This document shows positions 1 to 11,090 of a DNA stretch of 64,000 nucleotides, piece after piece. A program made the position numbers and the translations under genes. The notes beneath the pieces were generated by a model. The model was not told the DNA's origin. It ran no database searches and saw only the letters and a program-made list of their open reading frames with translations. Each line of letters opens with the position of its first letter. Positions within the stretch are counted from its first letter, which is position 1. The stretch is from Trileptium ribeirensis (lineage: Eukaryota; Nematoda; Enoplea; Enoplida; Thoracostomopsidae), in the NCBI GenBank assembly GCA_030248225.1, contig JASANE010001723.1, positions 49,598-113,597 of the forward strand, read 5' to 3'.

Positions 1-320
1 GGTACTTCGCTTGTACCGTCCGGTGTTTAACGCTTTCAGTTAAGCAATTGCTCTAAAATACTGCTCAGTATAAAACATTTAAAGTGCGATAATATGCGGG
101 TGCTTTTCTTTAGCACCTCACCCCAGGCCGAAATTACGTTATGTTAAACTGTAAACGAATAAATGTACATACACTACAAACAAGGTACTTCGCTTGTACC
201 GTCCGGTGTTTAACGCTTTCAGGGAAGCAATTGCTCTAAAATACTGCTCAGTATAGAACATTTAAAGTGCGATAAGATGCGGGTGCTTTTCTTTAGCCCC
301 CAACCCCAGGCCGAAATTGG
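1..320. repeat. 183-bp tandem doublet
   Basis: A segment starting GGTACTTCGCTTGTACC at position 1 recurs at 184 with few changes, including the CCCAGGCCGAAATT block near 121 and again near 304. The first few bases contain a short inverted motif (GGTAC...GTACC). The first copy may be truncated by the window edge. No coding potential is seen. Confidence 0.85.
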
Positions 321-427
321 TTAACTTAAAAGATATACCGATAGTTTTGGTTACACAAAATAAGATTTTTTACTTTAAATATGTAGTGGTCACTAACCAA
401 ATATATGTTTTATAACTAATCGTTAAT

Positions 428-625
428 AGGCCTATATTTTGTTTGTTAACATTTTGGATGCATTGCCAAAAGCACCAATTTTATGATCTCTTATAAGACA
501 ACAGATGGTTGGTTCACTGAAGCGGCGATCGCCAATTGCTACTGACAAAAGGGATGGTAGATTTAGCAGGTTAAATTTACCCATGACAAAAATTCTATCG
601 ATAAATGGTGACACCACTGACCCAT
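428..625. repeat. Dispersed repeat, copy 1 (second copy near 8137-8310)
   Basis: The block running from a TATATTTTGTTTGTTAAC stretch to GCGATCGCCAATTGC reappears in diverged form at about 8137-8310, in the same order and orientation (ATTTTGTTTCTTAACG, then GCGATCGCCAATCGC). The element type is not recognised. Confidence 0.6.
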
Positions 626-770
626 AGCGATTTCTGGAGCAAATTTAGGATATTTTCCAAACCAGTTCGTTGAGCTGAGTCGAATGTATTGTATCTTAAA
701 AATCAACCAATTTGGGGGCTGACAGGGTGGGGGTTACGGAAAAAGACTCTAACATGCATTGCGTGAACTC

Positions 771-3330
771 AGTTATTGAATTCGAGTGGAATGAGCGAGC
801 GAAGTAAGCTCGAGCATTTTTGGTAGCAAAATTGAACTCAGCGTGTCTAATTTCGTATATTTTTTGGACAATTTTTCAAGCGAGCGGGTGGAACGAGAAT
901 TTTCAATTTTGGCTCTGGAGGTAGGTTGAGGAGGTCCTGTCTGTGTGTGTGTCTGTGTGTCGCACCTGGATCTCGATAACGGTTGGGCGGATTTTGATGC
1001 ACGATAGCTCATTCGAACCGCATTGGTCCATTTAGGTGTAGTGACGGAGCCCGATTTTTGAATTTTTCCCGTGGGAAAAGTTATGGGTCAAAATGACGTC
1101 ATTTTGGCCCATTTTTCGGGCACCCCCGCCAGTTTATGCGAATTTTCTCAATAAGTAAACGAGTTGTCCGCAAACTAATAGACCTATTCCATGTAGCTTT
1201 ATCAGGGCTTTCCAATGATAACAAGTTTTTCAACTACTTCCCAATCTGGAGTCTATAAGCTTATAGTTGGCGCCAAATTTCATATTTGGTGAAAGGTCGT
1301 GGGAAATGCACCTAAATGTGTGTTTTTTGTTGCTTTTAGTGTCTTATATGGGGTCTTTTGGGCAGATAAACTCATTGCAAGTGTTAAAAATATTGTTGGG
1401 CAAATATTTTTTACAGTTCTGCTTCGGGGGATTGTTCTCACCACTCGAACTCTGGCTCGCAAGCGAGCTTCACTAGTATCAGTTTAACGATAAATCGTTA
1501 TTGAATTCGAGTGGAACAAGAATTTTCAATTTTGGCTCTGGAGGTAGGTTGAGGAGGTCCTGTCTGTGTGTGTGTCTGTGTGTCGCACCTGGATCTCGAT
1601 AACGGTTGGGCGGATTTTGATGCACGATAGCTCATTCGAACCGCATTGGTCGATTTAGGTGTAGTGACGGAGCCCGATTTTTGAATTTTTCCCGTGGGAA
1701 AAGTTATGGGTCAAAATGACGTCATTTTGGCCCATTTTTCGGGCACCCCCGGCAGTTTATGCGAATTTTCTCAATAAGTAAACGAGTTGTCCGCAAACTA
1801 ATAGACCTATTCCATGTAGCTTTATCAGGGCTTTCCAATGATAACAAGTTTTTCAACTACTTCCCAATCTGGAGTCTATAAGCTTATAGTTGGCGCCAAA
1901 TTTCATATTTGGTGAAAGGTCGTGGGAAATGCACCTAAATGTGTGTTTTTTGTTGCTTTTAGTGTCTTATATGGGGTCTTTTGGGCAGATAAACTCATTG
2001 CAAGTGTTAAAAATATTGTTGGGCAAATATTTTTTACAGTTCTGCTTCGGGGGATTGTTCTCACCACTCGAACTCTGGCTCGCAAGCGAGCTTCACTAGT
2101 ATCAGTTTAACGATAAATCGTTATTGAATTCGAGTGGAACAAGAATTTTCAATTTTGGCTCTGGAGGTAGGTTGAGGAGGTCCTGTCTGTGTGTGTGTCT
2201 GTGTGTCGCACCTGGATCTCGATAACGGTTGGGCGGATTTTGATGCACGATAGCTCATTCGAACCGCATTGGTCGATTTAGGTGTAGTGATGGAGCCCGA
2301 TTTTTGAATTTTTCCCGTGGGAAAAGTTATGGGTCAAAATGACGTCATTTTGGCCCATTTTTCGGGCACCCCCGCCAGTTTATGCGAATTTTCTCAATAA
2401 GTAAACGAGTTGTCCGCAAACTAATAGACCTATTCCATGTAGCTTTATCAGGGCTTTCCAATGATAACAAGTTTTTCAACTACTTCCCAATCTGGAGTCT
2501 ATAAGCTTATAGTTGGCGCCAAATTTCATATTTGGTGAAAGGTCGTGGGAAATGCACCTAAATGTGTGTTTTTGTTGCTTTTAGTGTCTTATATGGGGTC
2601 TTTTGGGCAGATAAACTCATTGCAAGTGTTAAAAATATTGTTGGGCAAATATTTTTTACAGTTCTGCTTCGGGGGATTGTTCTCACCACTCGAACTCTGG
2701 CTCGCAAGCGAGCTTCACTAGTATCAGTTTAACGATAAATCGTTATTGAATTCGAGTGGAACAAGAATTTTCAATTTTGGCTCTGGAGGGGGTTGAGGAG
2801 GTCCTGTCTGTGTGTGTCTGTGGCACCTGGATCTCGATAACGGTTGGGCGGATTTTGATGCAAGATAGCTCATTCGAACCGCAATGGTGTAGTGACCTTG
2901 CCCGATTTTTGAATTTTTTCCCGTGGGAAAGTTATGGGGCAAAATGACGTCATTTTGGTCCATTTTCGGGCACCCCCTCCAGTTTTTGCGACTTTTCTCA
3001 ATAAGTAAACGAGGCATCCGCAAACTAATAGGCCTATTCCATGTAGCTTTACCAGGGCTTTCCAATGATAACAAGTTTTTCAACTACTTCCCAATCTGGA
3101 GTCTATAAGCTTATAGTTGGCGCCAAATTTCATATTTGGTGAAAAGTCGTGGGAAATGCACCTAAATATGTGTTTTTTGTTGCTTTTAGTGTCTTATATG
3201 GGGTTTTCTGGGCAGATAAACTTATTGCGAGTGTCAAAAAATTTGTGTGGCAAATATTTTTCACACTTCTGCTTCGGGGGATTGTGCTCACCACTAGAAT
3301 TCTGACTCGCAAGCGAGCTTCACTACTTAT
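771..3330. repeat. 623-bp satellite, four tandem copies
   Basis: Units start at TTGAATTCGAGTGGAA (about 775, 1501, 2124 and 2748) and end near the AACGATAAATCGTT hairpin-like motif. Copies 2 and 3 are almost identical and exactly 623 bp apart. Copy 1 has about 100 bp of extra sequence near its start, and copy 4 is the most diverged. Each unit carries a GT-rich run (CTGTGTGTGTGTC) followed by CTCGATAACGG, and a GACGTCATTTTGGCCC stretch. Short ORFs recur once per unit on both strands and are by-products of the repeat. Confidence 0.95.
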
Positions 3331-4060
3331 TGTGTACTTCTTGCAATTAACAATCGGAGTGTGCTTTTACTGAGTAGTTAAATTTACTAATAACATAATA
3401 TTGTGTTAATAAGGTAAATGTAATTGGTTGGAAGGGGAAAAGCGGTTCGAGTGAAGTTAAATCAAATTTTTTCTGTTTGTGTAGAGGATTACTGAATTTA
3501 TAGATTAGTGCTAATATTATATATATGACGCCTTACCTAATCGTGTACATATATAATATAAGGTATTGTGTTTAGGCTGCTTCATTGACTTCTTGCTCAA
3601 ATTATCGAGATACTAATATGGGTTGACTATTTCGTGACTTGACTTTGGATATCTGAATAACTTCCGTACATTTTAAGTAGCCATAAGATGTTCTCGTGTG
3701 CTTCGGATCAAAAATGTCAACTAGAAATAGAGCTTCCTAACGAGATCTACAATTTTTATCAGAGAAATTGTTTTCAAGGCATCAGTCAAAATTTTTGAAA
3801 CCTCAGAAAATGAAATTTTCAAAATTTTGACAAGTGACCATTGATATAATGTTGAAAATGCTAAGGCTCTTTGATTTAAAACGGTCTCTTAGGATTCCAC
3901 TGTTTTTGAAGGATGTAATCTACAAATTTCGAATATTCGTCTTTTGGTCATTGAAAGTGGCGAAATCCAGTATTTTGAAATGTGTTATGTTTTAGCACAC
4001 ATTGCATATAATCAGAATGTGGTGTAACGTAGTGGAAATTGTATATTGGAACTGTGAAAG
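3331..4060. other. Intergenic AT-rich sequence
   Basis: No gene, RNA or clear repeat is recognised between the 623-bp satellite and the next repeat block. Confidence 0.6.
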
Positions 4061-5020
4061 CATTTAAATTCCGTCTGTGTGTGATCGGCCATAACTCGGA
4101 AACGATTTATCCGATTTTCATGATCTTGGGCTAATTCGACCCGGCATAGTCTATTTACCGCGCATATCCCGAGCATTTTTTGATTCGGGGTCTGGTTCTG
4201 GGTCAATGCTCATAATATGAGTTTTTTTACTCCATTTTAGTACCCGTCATAGAAGGAAAGTTTTTTATCTTAACTTGTGAATTTTTCTCTGGTCGATTTT
4301 ATTTCGTTGTGAAATGATAAATGCCGATGCCTCTTTTTTGTTTTTCGATTAAGGCTTTGGTTCTAGAGTTATGGGGTTTGAGGTATGGCACCTTCGTGGT
4401 TCACCGATCCAAAATTCGAAAATTTGTTCTGACGTCCTTGGCGGATGAAAAGTTTCAATTCGGGGTTTTCGGGCATGGGAAGCGCATTGTCGGTGTTGGT
4501 TTTACTCTGTAACCCATGGTTCCATGGCTACGGGGATATGACGCCGCCATGGTTCGGGGTCAGCGGTCAAAATGAGGGTATTTACTTCATTTTAGTACGC
4601 TTCACGGAAGCATGGTTATCTTTATCTTAACTTTCGATTTTTTTCTCTGGATGGTTTTATTTCATAGTAAAATAATAAATGCCGATGCCCCCTTTTGGTT
4701 TTTCCATGAAGGCTCCGGTTCTGGAGTTATGGGGTGTGAGGTATGGCACCCTCATGGTCATCGACCCAAAGTTGGAAAATTTGTTCTAACGTCCTGGGCG
4801 GCTGGAAAGTTTCACTTGGAGGTTTTCGGGCATGGGAAACTCATCGACGGCGTTGGTTTTGATCTGCGACACATGGATACGTGGGTATGGCGCCCCCATG
4901 GTTCATCGACCCAAAATTCCCGATTTTATTGACGTCCTGTGAGGCTGATAGCTTGCATTGGCCTTTTTGTGAAGGACGGGAGGATGTCTGATATAGCGGC
5001 TTTGTAACGGCTATGAAGTC
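4060..5020. repeat. ~360-bp tandem repeat, two full copies plus a diverged leader
   Basis: AAATGCCGATGCC at 4320 recurs at 4680, each followed by matching stretches ending in GGCATGGGAA and an ATGGTTC block. The sequence at 4070-4320 (CATAACTCGGAAACG, TTTTAGTACCCG) looks like a more diverged third unit. The GTGTGTGATCGGCC and TCGGAAACG motifs loosely recall the 623-bp satellite. Confidence 0.75.
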
Positions 5021-5098
5021 GGGCAATGATAGCTCACTCGGTAGAGCGCCTGCTTACGGATCCAAAGGCGGGAAGGTGTGGGTACCAGCCCAACATTT
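5021..5098 (+). pseudogene. tRNA-like sequence (degenerate tRNA or SINE head)
   Basis: TAGCTCACTCGGTAGAGCG fits a D-arm with an internal A box (GCTC/GAGC stem). About 35 bp downstream, GTGGGTACCAGCCCAAC has the layout of a T-arm with a damaged B box. The anticodon region is too long, and the 3' end does not pair with the GGGCAAT 5' end. A working tRNA is therefore unlikely; a tRNA pseudogene or tRNA-derived SINE head fits better. Confidence 0.45.
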
Positions 5099-5968
5099 TG
5101 ATTAGGTGCTTTCCACATTTCGTCGTTTAGTACTTGTACCTACCATTAGGCCTAAATGGAAAATTGTTTTATAACAATAAACAATTATTAGTTAATATTA
5201 TAGATTGGCTCTAAAATAAATGGCTTTGGGCCATTATCACAATATATGTAGAAAGATTTACTTGTTTGATACAAATATTATACAGTGCTCGCCAAAAATG
5301 ACTGTTGCTCGGCCGACGAAAGAAATTCGTTGTGAAATAGAATATTTATTAATTGAATTTTGAGTGTTGCGAGTGAATGGAGCGTAGAATTCTCCCTAGC
5401 TATTACGGGTTACATTCGACAATGTCCGTTGTTGGTTTTTAACAACTCAACTCAACCTTTGCGGGTTGGATTTATTCGCGCGGTAGCTCATTTAAAAGCT
5501 AGAAATCTCTATTTTGCCGTCTAGTGGAAAAAGAAGCCGAAACGCGGGTTTAAGGGCTTGGTTGGGTCGCAGAGGGGCCCGAAAATTCACCGTTATTTAA
5601 TCTCGATAACTGGCACGCATAGTAGAGTCAAATAGGGGGCTCGTTTGGCATAGCAAATAACCTTTTTGTGCTGAAAAGCTGGAACAAAACGTGTTTTTGA
5701 ATAGTCCTGAGGGACCAAAGATACGACCATATCTCGGCAGCCGCTGGAGTATATGAGTATTGTTGGTCCCATTGTGTAGTGCCTTTTGTCGCAATAATCG
5801 GGCACGTCTGAACCTATTGAAGTACCGTGGCTGATAATCGGCTCATTTTGCAAGCTGATGCTCAATATAGCTGTGTACGTCTATCCAAATTACATATTCA
5901 AAACTCATGATTCACCATCATGGCTATAAGACAAGATTCTAGTTGTAATACTTTCACAATCTCGGATG

Positions 5969-6033
5969 AGCTACTCTCTCCCGCCTCGGTATTACCAGTT
6001 ATTGATGAGTACCGTGCCTGCCAGAGAGTAGCT
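5969..6033. other. Long hairpin
   Basis: AGCTACTCTCT at 5969-5979 is perfectly complementary to AGAGAGTAGCT at 6023-6033. Inside it, CGGTA (5987-5991) pairs with TACCG (6010-6014). The result is a two-tier stem of 65 nt that is GC-richer than its surroundings. It could be a small structured RNA or a mobile-element end. No coding role is evident. Confidence 0.5.
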
Positions 6034-6099
6034 GAAATTCCGGTTCCGTCTGATTTTTGGCCGCAACCCAAGTTCCGATTTCACCGCTTTTGGATATCT

Positions 6100-7505
6100 A
6101 CCTAGCGAAATATGTAATAAAATTTGTTCATTTCCTTGTAAGAATTAGCTAGCAAATTAAACCGTAAATGTAGCAATGTTCTTGGTGCTATTTGTGAAAC
6201 AAAACAAAATATTTTCGGTCTTTGTGTTCACTCTGGCACATTTGTTTAATTTCCCAAAAGCCTTTTATCCATCTCTTCTAAATAGCTTATGAGGCACAGA
6301 CAGATATCAATCAAACACTAGCATATTTACAGATATTTTTGAAGTACTCTTTAGTCCAGAATCTGATAGCTATGCGATTCCCGTTACCCAGCGATTCCTG
6401 TTTAGTATATTGTAACAAACAACTGCTGTCAGTTGTGTCTTTATCAGTTAATTTTCATATGCTCGAGACAGAGGAACGTGAAACCGTATCGAATATTTGA
6501 CTTTGATGAAGATTGTCTAACGTTATAGCAATTCGACGGTGAAGAAAAACGGCCGAGTGTGGTTAATCTAAGTCGTCGCCTAATTTGGGTTCCACATTAA
6601 GCGTCTGAGCACCCGTCAGAAGCACTGATAGGCAAAATTACACCCGTGCCAGTACATTAAAAAACAAGTCCAAGTAAATTTTCAGTACATATTAGTGGCT
6701 TATCCACACAAACGTGGACAAGGAGAGTTCCACTTGCTAGCTCGGAGAAGTGCCAAAGATGCCAAATTTTGTGACAACTACCAAAATGTGTCGTTTTCGG
6801 TTGGTTCTGCTAAACATGAAACACATTTTGATCAAAATTTTTTTCAGAGCTTGATGGAGAGCTAACCCCACGGGCTGAAATTTTTTGAAAACGATTCACT
6901 TTTTGGCTTCGCGGTGCAGGTTGACAAATTTTGGGTTACAGCCAGGATTTATTATCTAATCATGTAATAATTGGTCTTCTTATCCTATATTAACAAAACA
7001 ACGTAGGTGGAAACATTCGAAATTTATAAATCACTGCTTTCGCGAAAGAATAATATTTTATGATTAAAGCAATGAAGCCAACGTGGTTAAACGTTTAAAT
7101 AACCCTATATGTCCACTGTTCGACCCCAACAAACAAGAGCCTCATTAATACTTCCTTTTATTATACCTTATAGATAAGACAAGGTTCTGTTTTCAATTCC
7201 AGCTCCAGAAAAAAATCGTAATTCCGGCTTCGGCTAATTTCATTGCGGTTATTCACCGGTTACCTACATGTAGCGCTTAATAATTCATCTGTAATACTAT
7301 ATCTAAATACAAAGCACTGTGAAAATTCAAAAGCAGATTCGCGTGATGCAATGTTAAAGCAAACGTGACATTATCATTTGGTTTCATTTTGGGTTAAATT
7401 AATGATTTTGACGTTTCTGTTCTTCATTCAAAATAGCGGTTGGAGGATTGGTTGTACTGAAGGCATTTCACTGTATGTTCTTTGTGAAAATTTGAGCTAA
7501 ATCGG
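6100..7505. other. Intergenic AT-rich sequence
   Basis: No supported gene or repeat is seen; only short chance ORFs occur. Confidence 0.5.
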
Positions 7506-7730
7506 TTGACCTTTTTAACAGTTCAAGCAAAAAAAACAAAATTAGAGCTTACTGTGATCCAAAAAAAGTCTATTGCTCAATCCTACTCTCCAATTCTTAC
7601 AAATACACTCAGATACATTTATTCTATCGAGACGCAAAATCACATTACAGCGAAAAGTAAAATTATTCCACGTCCACCATCGTCATTGGAGTTTCTTTTT
7701 CTAAGTTTGAGTATTTTGTTTTTGTTATAG

Positions 7731-7826
7731 TCTCCTTCGGAAGACGTTATAATTGAGCATTCTTCACAGTTCAATAAACCAATGTTGCTTTCGTTCAAAG
7801 GGAAAAGCTTGTTTGAATCAAAAAAG
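7731..7826 (+). CDS. Candidate internal exon, product unknown
   Basis: A T-rich tract ending TTTTTGTTATAG precedes 96 bp open for 32 codons in phase 0 (starting SPSEDVIIEH, ending ESKK), then a GTAATG donor. The flanking stretch 7523-7655 is also open after a TTTAACAG acceptor, but its best donor leaves a phase that does not join to this exon. No partner exon or family is recognised, so this is a weak candidate. Confidence 0.25.
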
Positions 7827-8136
7827 GTAATGTGTAGTTTGTTTTAAATCTTATCTTAGTTTACTGCGTATTGACAGAAATAAAAGCAAATATTTTGTAA
7901 GTATTAACACTATTATTGAACTGCTAATATTTTCGAGGACGATTATCGTTTATTTCTGTCCGTAACTGTATGTGGTACTGATAAGGTGGTATATGTGACG
8001 GGTTGCCAATCAATGGATATGGCCTATTTTATGCATATTCATAATAGCTTAGATAGCCTTGTGGCAGATGGTCTTTTATCATTAAGTCTTCGGCTTATAT
8101 TTCTTAAGTGGCTCTGTTCAAAAATATCGTGATTAG

Positions 8137-8310
8137 ACCAATATTTTGTTTCTTAACGTTTCGGATGCGTTGCCCCGAACGCCTTTTTTGTGTTCTTTTG
8201 CAATTTTACTTGTGATTGGTACACCGAGCAAGCGATCGCCAATCGCCATTGACCGAAGGAGTGGTAGACGGCGCACCTTAAGTTTACTCGTGTATTACTC
8301 ATAAAATCTC
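8137..8310. repeat. Dispersed repeat, copy 2
   Basis: Diverged copy of the block at 428-625, in the same orientation; the shared GCGATCGCCAAT core is the clearest marker. Confidence 0.6.
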
Positions 8311-8539
8311 GTTTGGCTATCGGACACGATCTATAGAGATAGGACTATAACTAGGTACTCACAAAGCGTCAGGGAATTGGACCGAGTATGTACTCCTATT
8401 CGGGACATAGTTACCATTTCGATGTTCTAAAATTGGGCTCCCAGAATCTCTTTAAAGTTCCATGATATGACATTATACAACGGTAATGCTACAGCCATTT
8501 TAGTCATAATCTCGCCTACGAGGGTGAAATGGAGCGAAC

Positions 8540-10905
8540 GTGATTTCATTTATAATTTGTCATTTTGTGTAACCACCTGTAACAAGCTACGTTTGATGCA
8601 TAAATCCTAAAACCTCTGGGCCATAAACCTATCGAAAAACCTACCCCTACGACCCTAAACCCATCTAAAAACCGAAAATGCATGAAGCATTCGTTCGGGT
8701 ATCTAGATGACCAAACCGTCGTATTTAACACACTGAAAAACTTCTATATAGACTATTTTTAAAACCCTGTACCAAATTAATAAAGAAAGACTATATTCTG
8801 GTAATCGGGTTCCAATTTTAACTTAATAAAAGTCTTTGAAAAAGCATGAAATATTTGCGCCGGACTCTAGGTAACCAAACCATCGTATTCAGCCTACCGA
8901 GAAACTTATACCGACAAATCCTGATGCCCCACATGACACAACCTAATTACTGAAGACATGCTATATTCTGGAAATCGGATTCATTTCAAGTATAAGCCTA
9001 ATGAAGTTATAAAAATATCGTTGCTCTGTCGGTAACCAAATTATCGTATTCAACATGGAGAAAAAAGCAGACTATTCTTGACGCTATGTACGCAATGTTT
9101 AACCAAATTACCGGAAGACAGACTATATTCTGGAAATCAGATTCATTGACCCTAAACCCAATTCGTAGGAAAAGGCGTGAAATATGTGCTGGACTTAGAT
9201 AACCAAATCGTTGTATTCAGCGTTCAAAAACCTATATATAGACCATTCTTGAAGCCCTGCACGCAACAAATCAACCATAACCAAACAAATTGTAAGCTAA
9301 AAACATGCAATAACATGCCGAAATTTGAATGGCGAATAGTCGACGAACAATATGCGGGCCCACCGCGGCCCAGGAAGTGGTTCCACAGAAACTGTTGTTT
9401 AGCACCATTGTAGATATCGATGAGTTGATTCTGGTCTGCTAGTTCAATAAGCTGATTCGGCGGTATCCGTATCCGGTATTTTTTGATGCGAAGCTTGGTT
9501 CGCGAGATATGGGCTAAGAATGACCTGATATGGGCTGTATGTTTAGATTTGGCAAAGAACTCTTAAAACATGTTTTTGCCATATTGACCATGAAGATCTG
9601 GTAGCTATTCGTGTTCAACTAAACGACACGACGTCATAACCTATGCTGCTGAACAAAAAACTTATTGAAATTGTTCCACTAGAAGATAAGCTGTGAATAA
9701 CAGCGACAGACAAAAAAATAAATTTTCACGATTTTCTTACTAGCGCTCTTTTGGAAATTTCGATAGCTTTGCTCGCTCCGTTCCAAAAACGGTAGAAGTA
9801 TTTACTTCTTTCTCCAATAACCAAAATATCGAAAACTTGGAATTTATGTATTAATAGTTATTTTGAAAAAAAATGATATAAAGATTGATTTTTGCGTTGT
9901 AGTACCCAACGCCCGCCTTATTTGAGGCATGCCACGCAAAAATGGTTTTTTCACCAATTCCGATATAAAACTTAATGATATATTTTAATGACCTACATAC
10001 ATTCATATTGAACAAGTCGTAAAATCGACAATTTTTTAAATAATGGAACCAACATTCCAGAGATTAACCGGAATTCCGGCTCCGGCGAAAATCTTGTTCC
10101 GGTTGCGGTTCCGGCAAAAGACAAAACATACTGGAACCGGAATTCCGGTTTAAAAAATTTTGCTTGGAATTTTCTTCATTTTTGCTTAATTTTTGATCCA
10201 AACATATGTAATATATCAATATCAATATGATCAAGTTCCAATGCAACCAAACAAAATGCTCTGTAAGCAATCCATAATCAAACAATGGGAAATAGGCTAT
10301 ATTTTGGGTATCGGGCTCATCGGCTCTGAACCCACTGAAAACCAAAGACAAATCTAGAATTATTCATGATGGAATATATAATAAACATAGCATCGTATTC
10401 AGCTTACCGAAAAACGTAATACTGACCACTCTTGAGGCATTGCGCCCAATAGCCAACAAAAATGAAGTCAGACTATAATTCTGGAAATCGGGTTCGTCTA
10501 CCTTATAACCTTGAGACCTATGAAAAGATGTAATATGGAAAGTTGGGCTCTGGGTTATAAAACTACTGTACACATCTCTTACTAAAGGTCAGTGAACTAC
10601 ATTCGGGCTCACTGCGGCCTAGGGAGTGGGTTCACAAAAATTTTTTTAGCAAAGTTGTAGATTTCCGGAAAGTTGTCCAAGTATTTCGATGGCATTCGCG
10701 TTTCCCATATTTAGCAAAGATCCCTAAATAGTTTTTTGGTTATTTTAACCTTGAAGAAAGCGCTGGAGCTCTTCAACTAAAGGGCACGTCCATCACTTTT
10801 GCTATCGAACAAAAATGTTCAAATCAATCCATCCAAAGTATACCGTCAGACAAAAAGTAATTTTCACGGTCTTTCCCCTAGTTTTTCCAGTGGAAACTTC
10901 GTTCG
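8540..10905 (+). repeat. ~165-bp diverged tandem family with a longer 3' module
   Basis: A motif like GTAACCAAACCATCGTATTC, followed after about 100 bp by GACTATATTCTGGAAATCGG, recurs near 8705, 8869, 9031, 9200 and 10380. After copies at about 9400-9790 and 10600-10905 comes a second module (TTCAACTAAA, GAACAAAAA, CAGACAAAAA, AATTTTCACG). The same two modules occur in inverse orientation at 14590-15370. The copies are old and there is no ORF. Confidence 0.7.
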
Positions 10906-11090
10906 TTTCGGATGGTCCTTTTCAATTATCCTTACGTTGGAGTATTGGTTTAATCGTAAACTGTTTTTGCGGTGTATTTTTAGCTTCATTGCACCGGCTG
11001 TTGGTTACTCGTTATTGTACAGCGCAGTTAAACTACGTAGCTATTTTCATAACCATGCCTACTTGGTTGGGATCTTTTATTTTGTTGCAG
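10815..11090 (+). CDS. Transporter exon, N-terminal (TM1)
   Basis: Open frame with LRWSIGLIVNCF (TM1 start) and, near its end, TAQLNYVAIF, resembling the family's (S/T)QLN-(x)-(V/I)-(A/G) segment after TM1. It ends at CAG|GTAAAA in phase 0. The ATG at 10815 is the only in-frame Met upstream of TM1, but it lies in a dispersed repeat module. Alternatively the exon begins at the TTTTTCCAG acceptor near 10893 and the true start is further upstream. The overlapping frame is also open, so the call rests on family resemblance. Confidence 0.55.

Noticed and set aside
1267..2110. Identical short ORFs repeated 623 bp apart
   Set aside because: They track the satellite unit and occur in overlapping frames on both strands.
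5593..5865. 90-codon minus-strand ORF
   Set aside because: No splice context, hydrophobic signal or family; the stretch with CATATCTCGGCAGCCG resembles dispersed repeat text in this genome.
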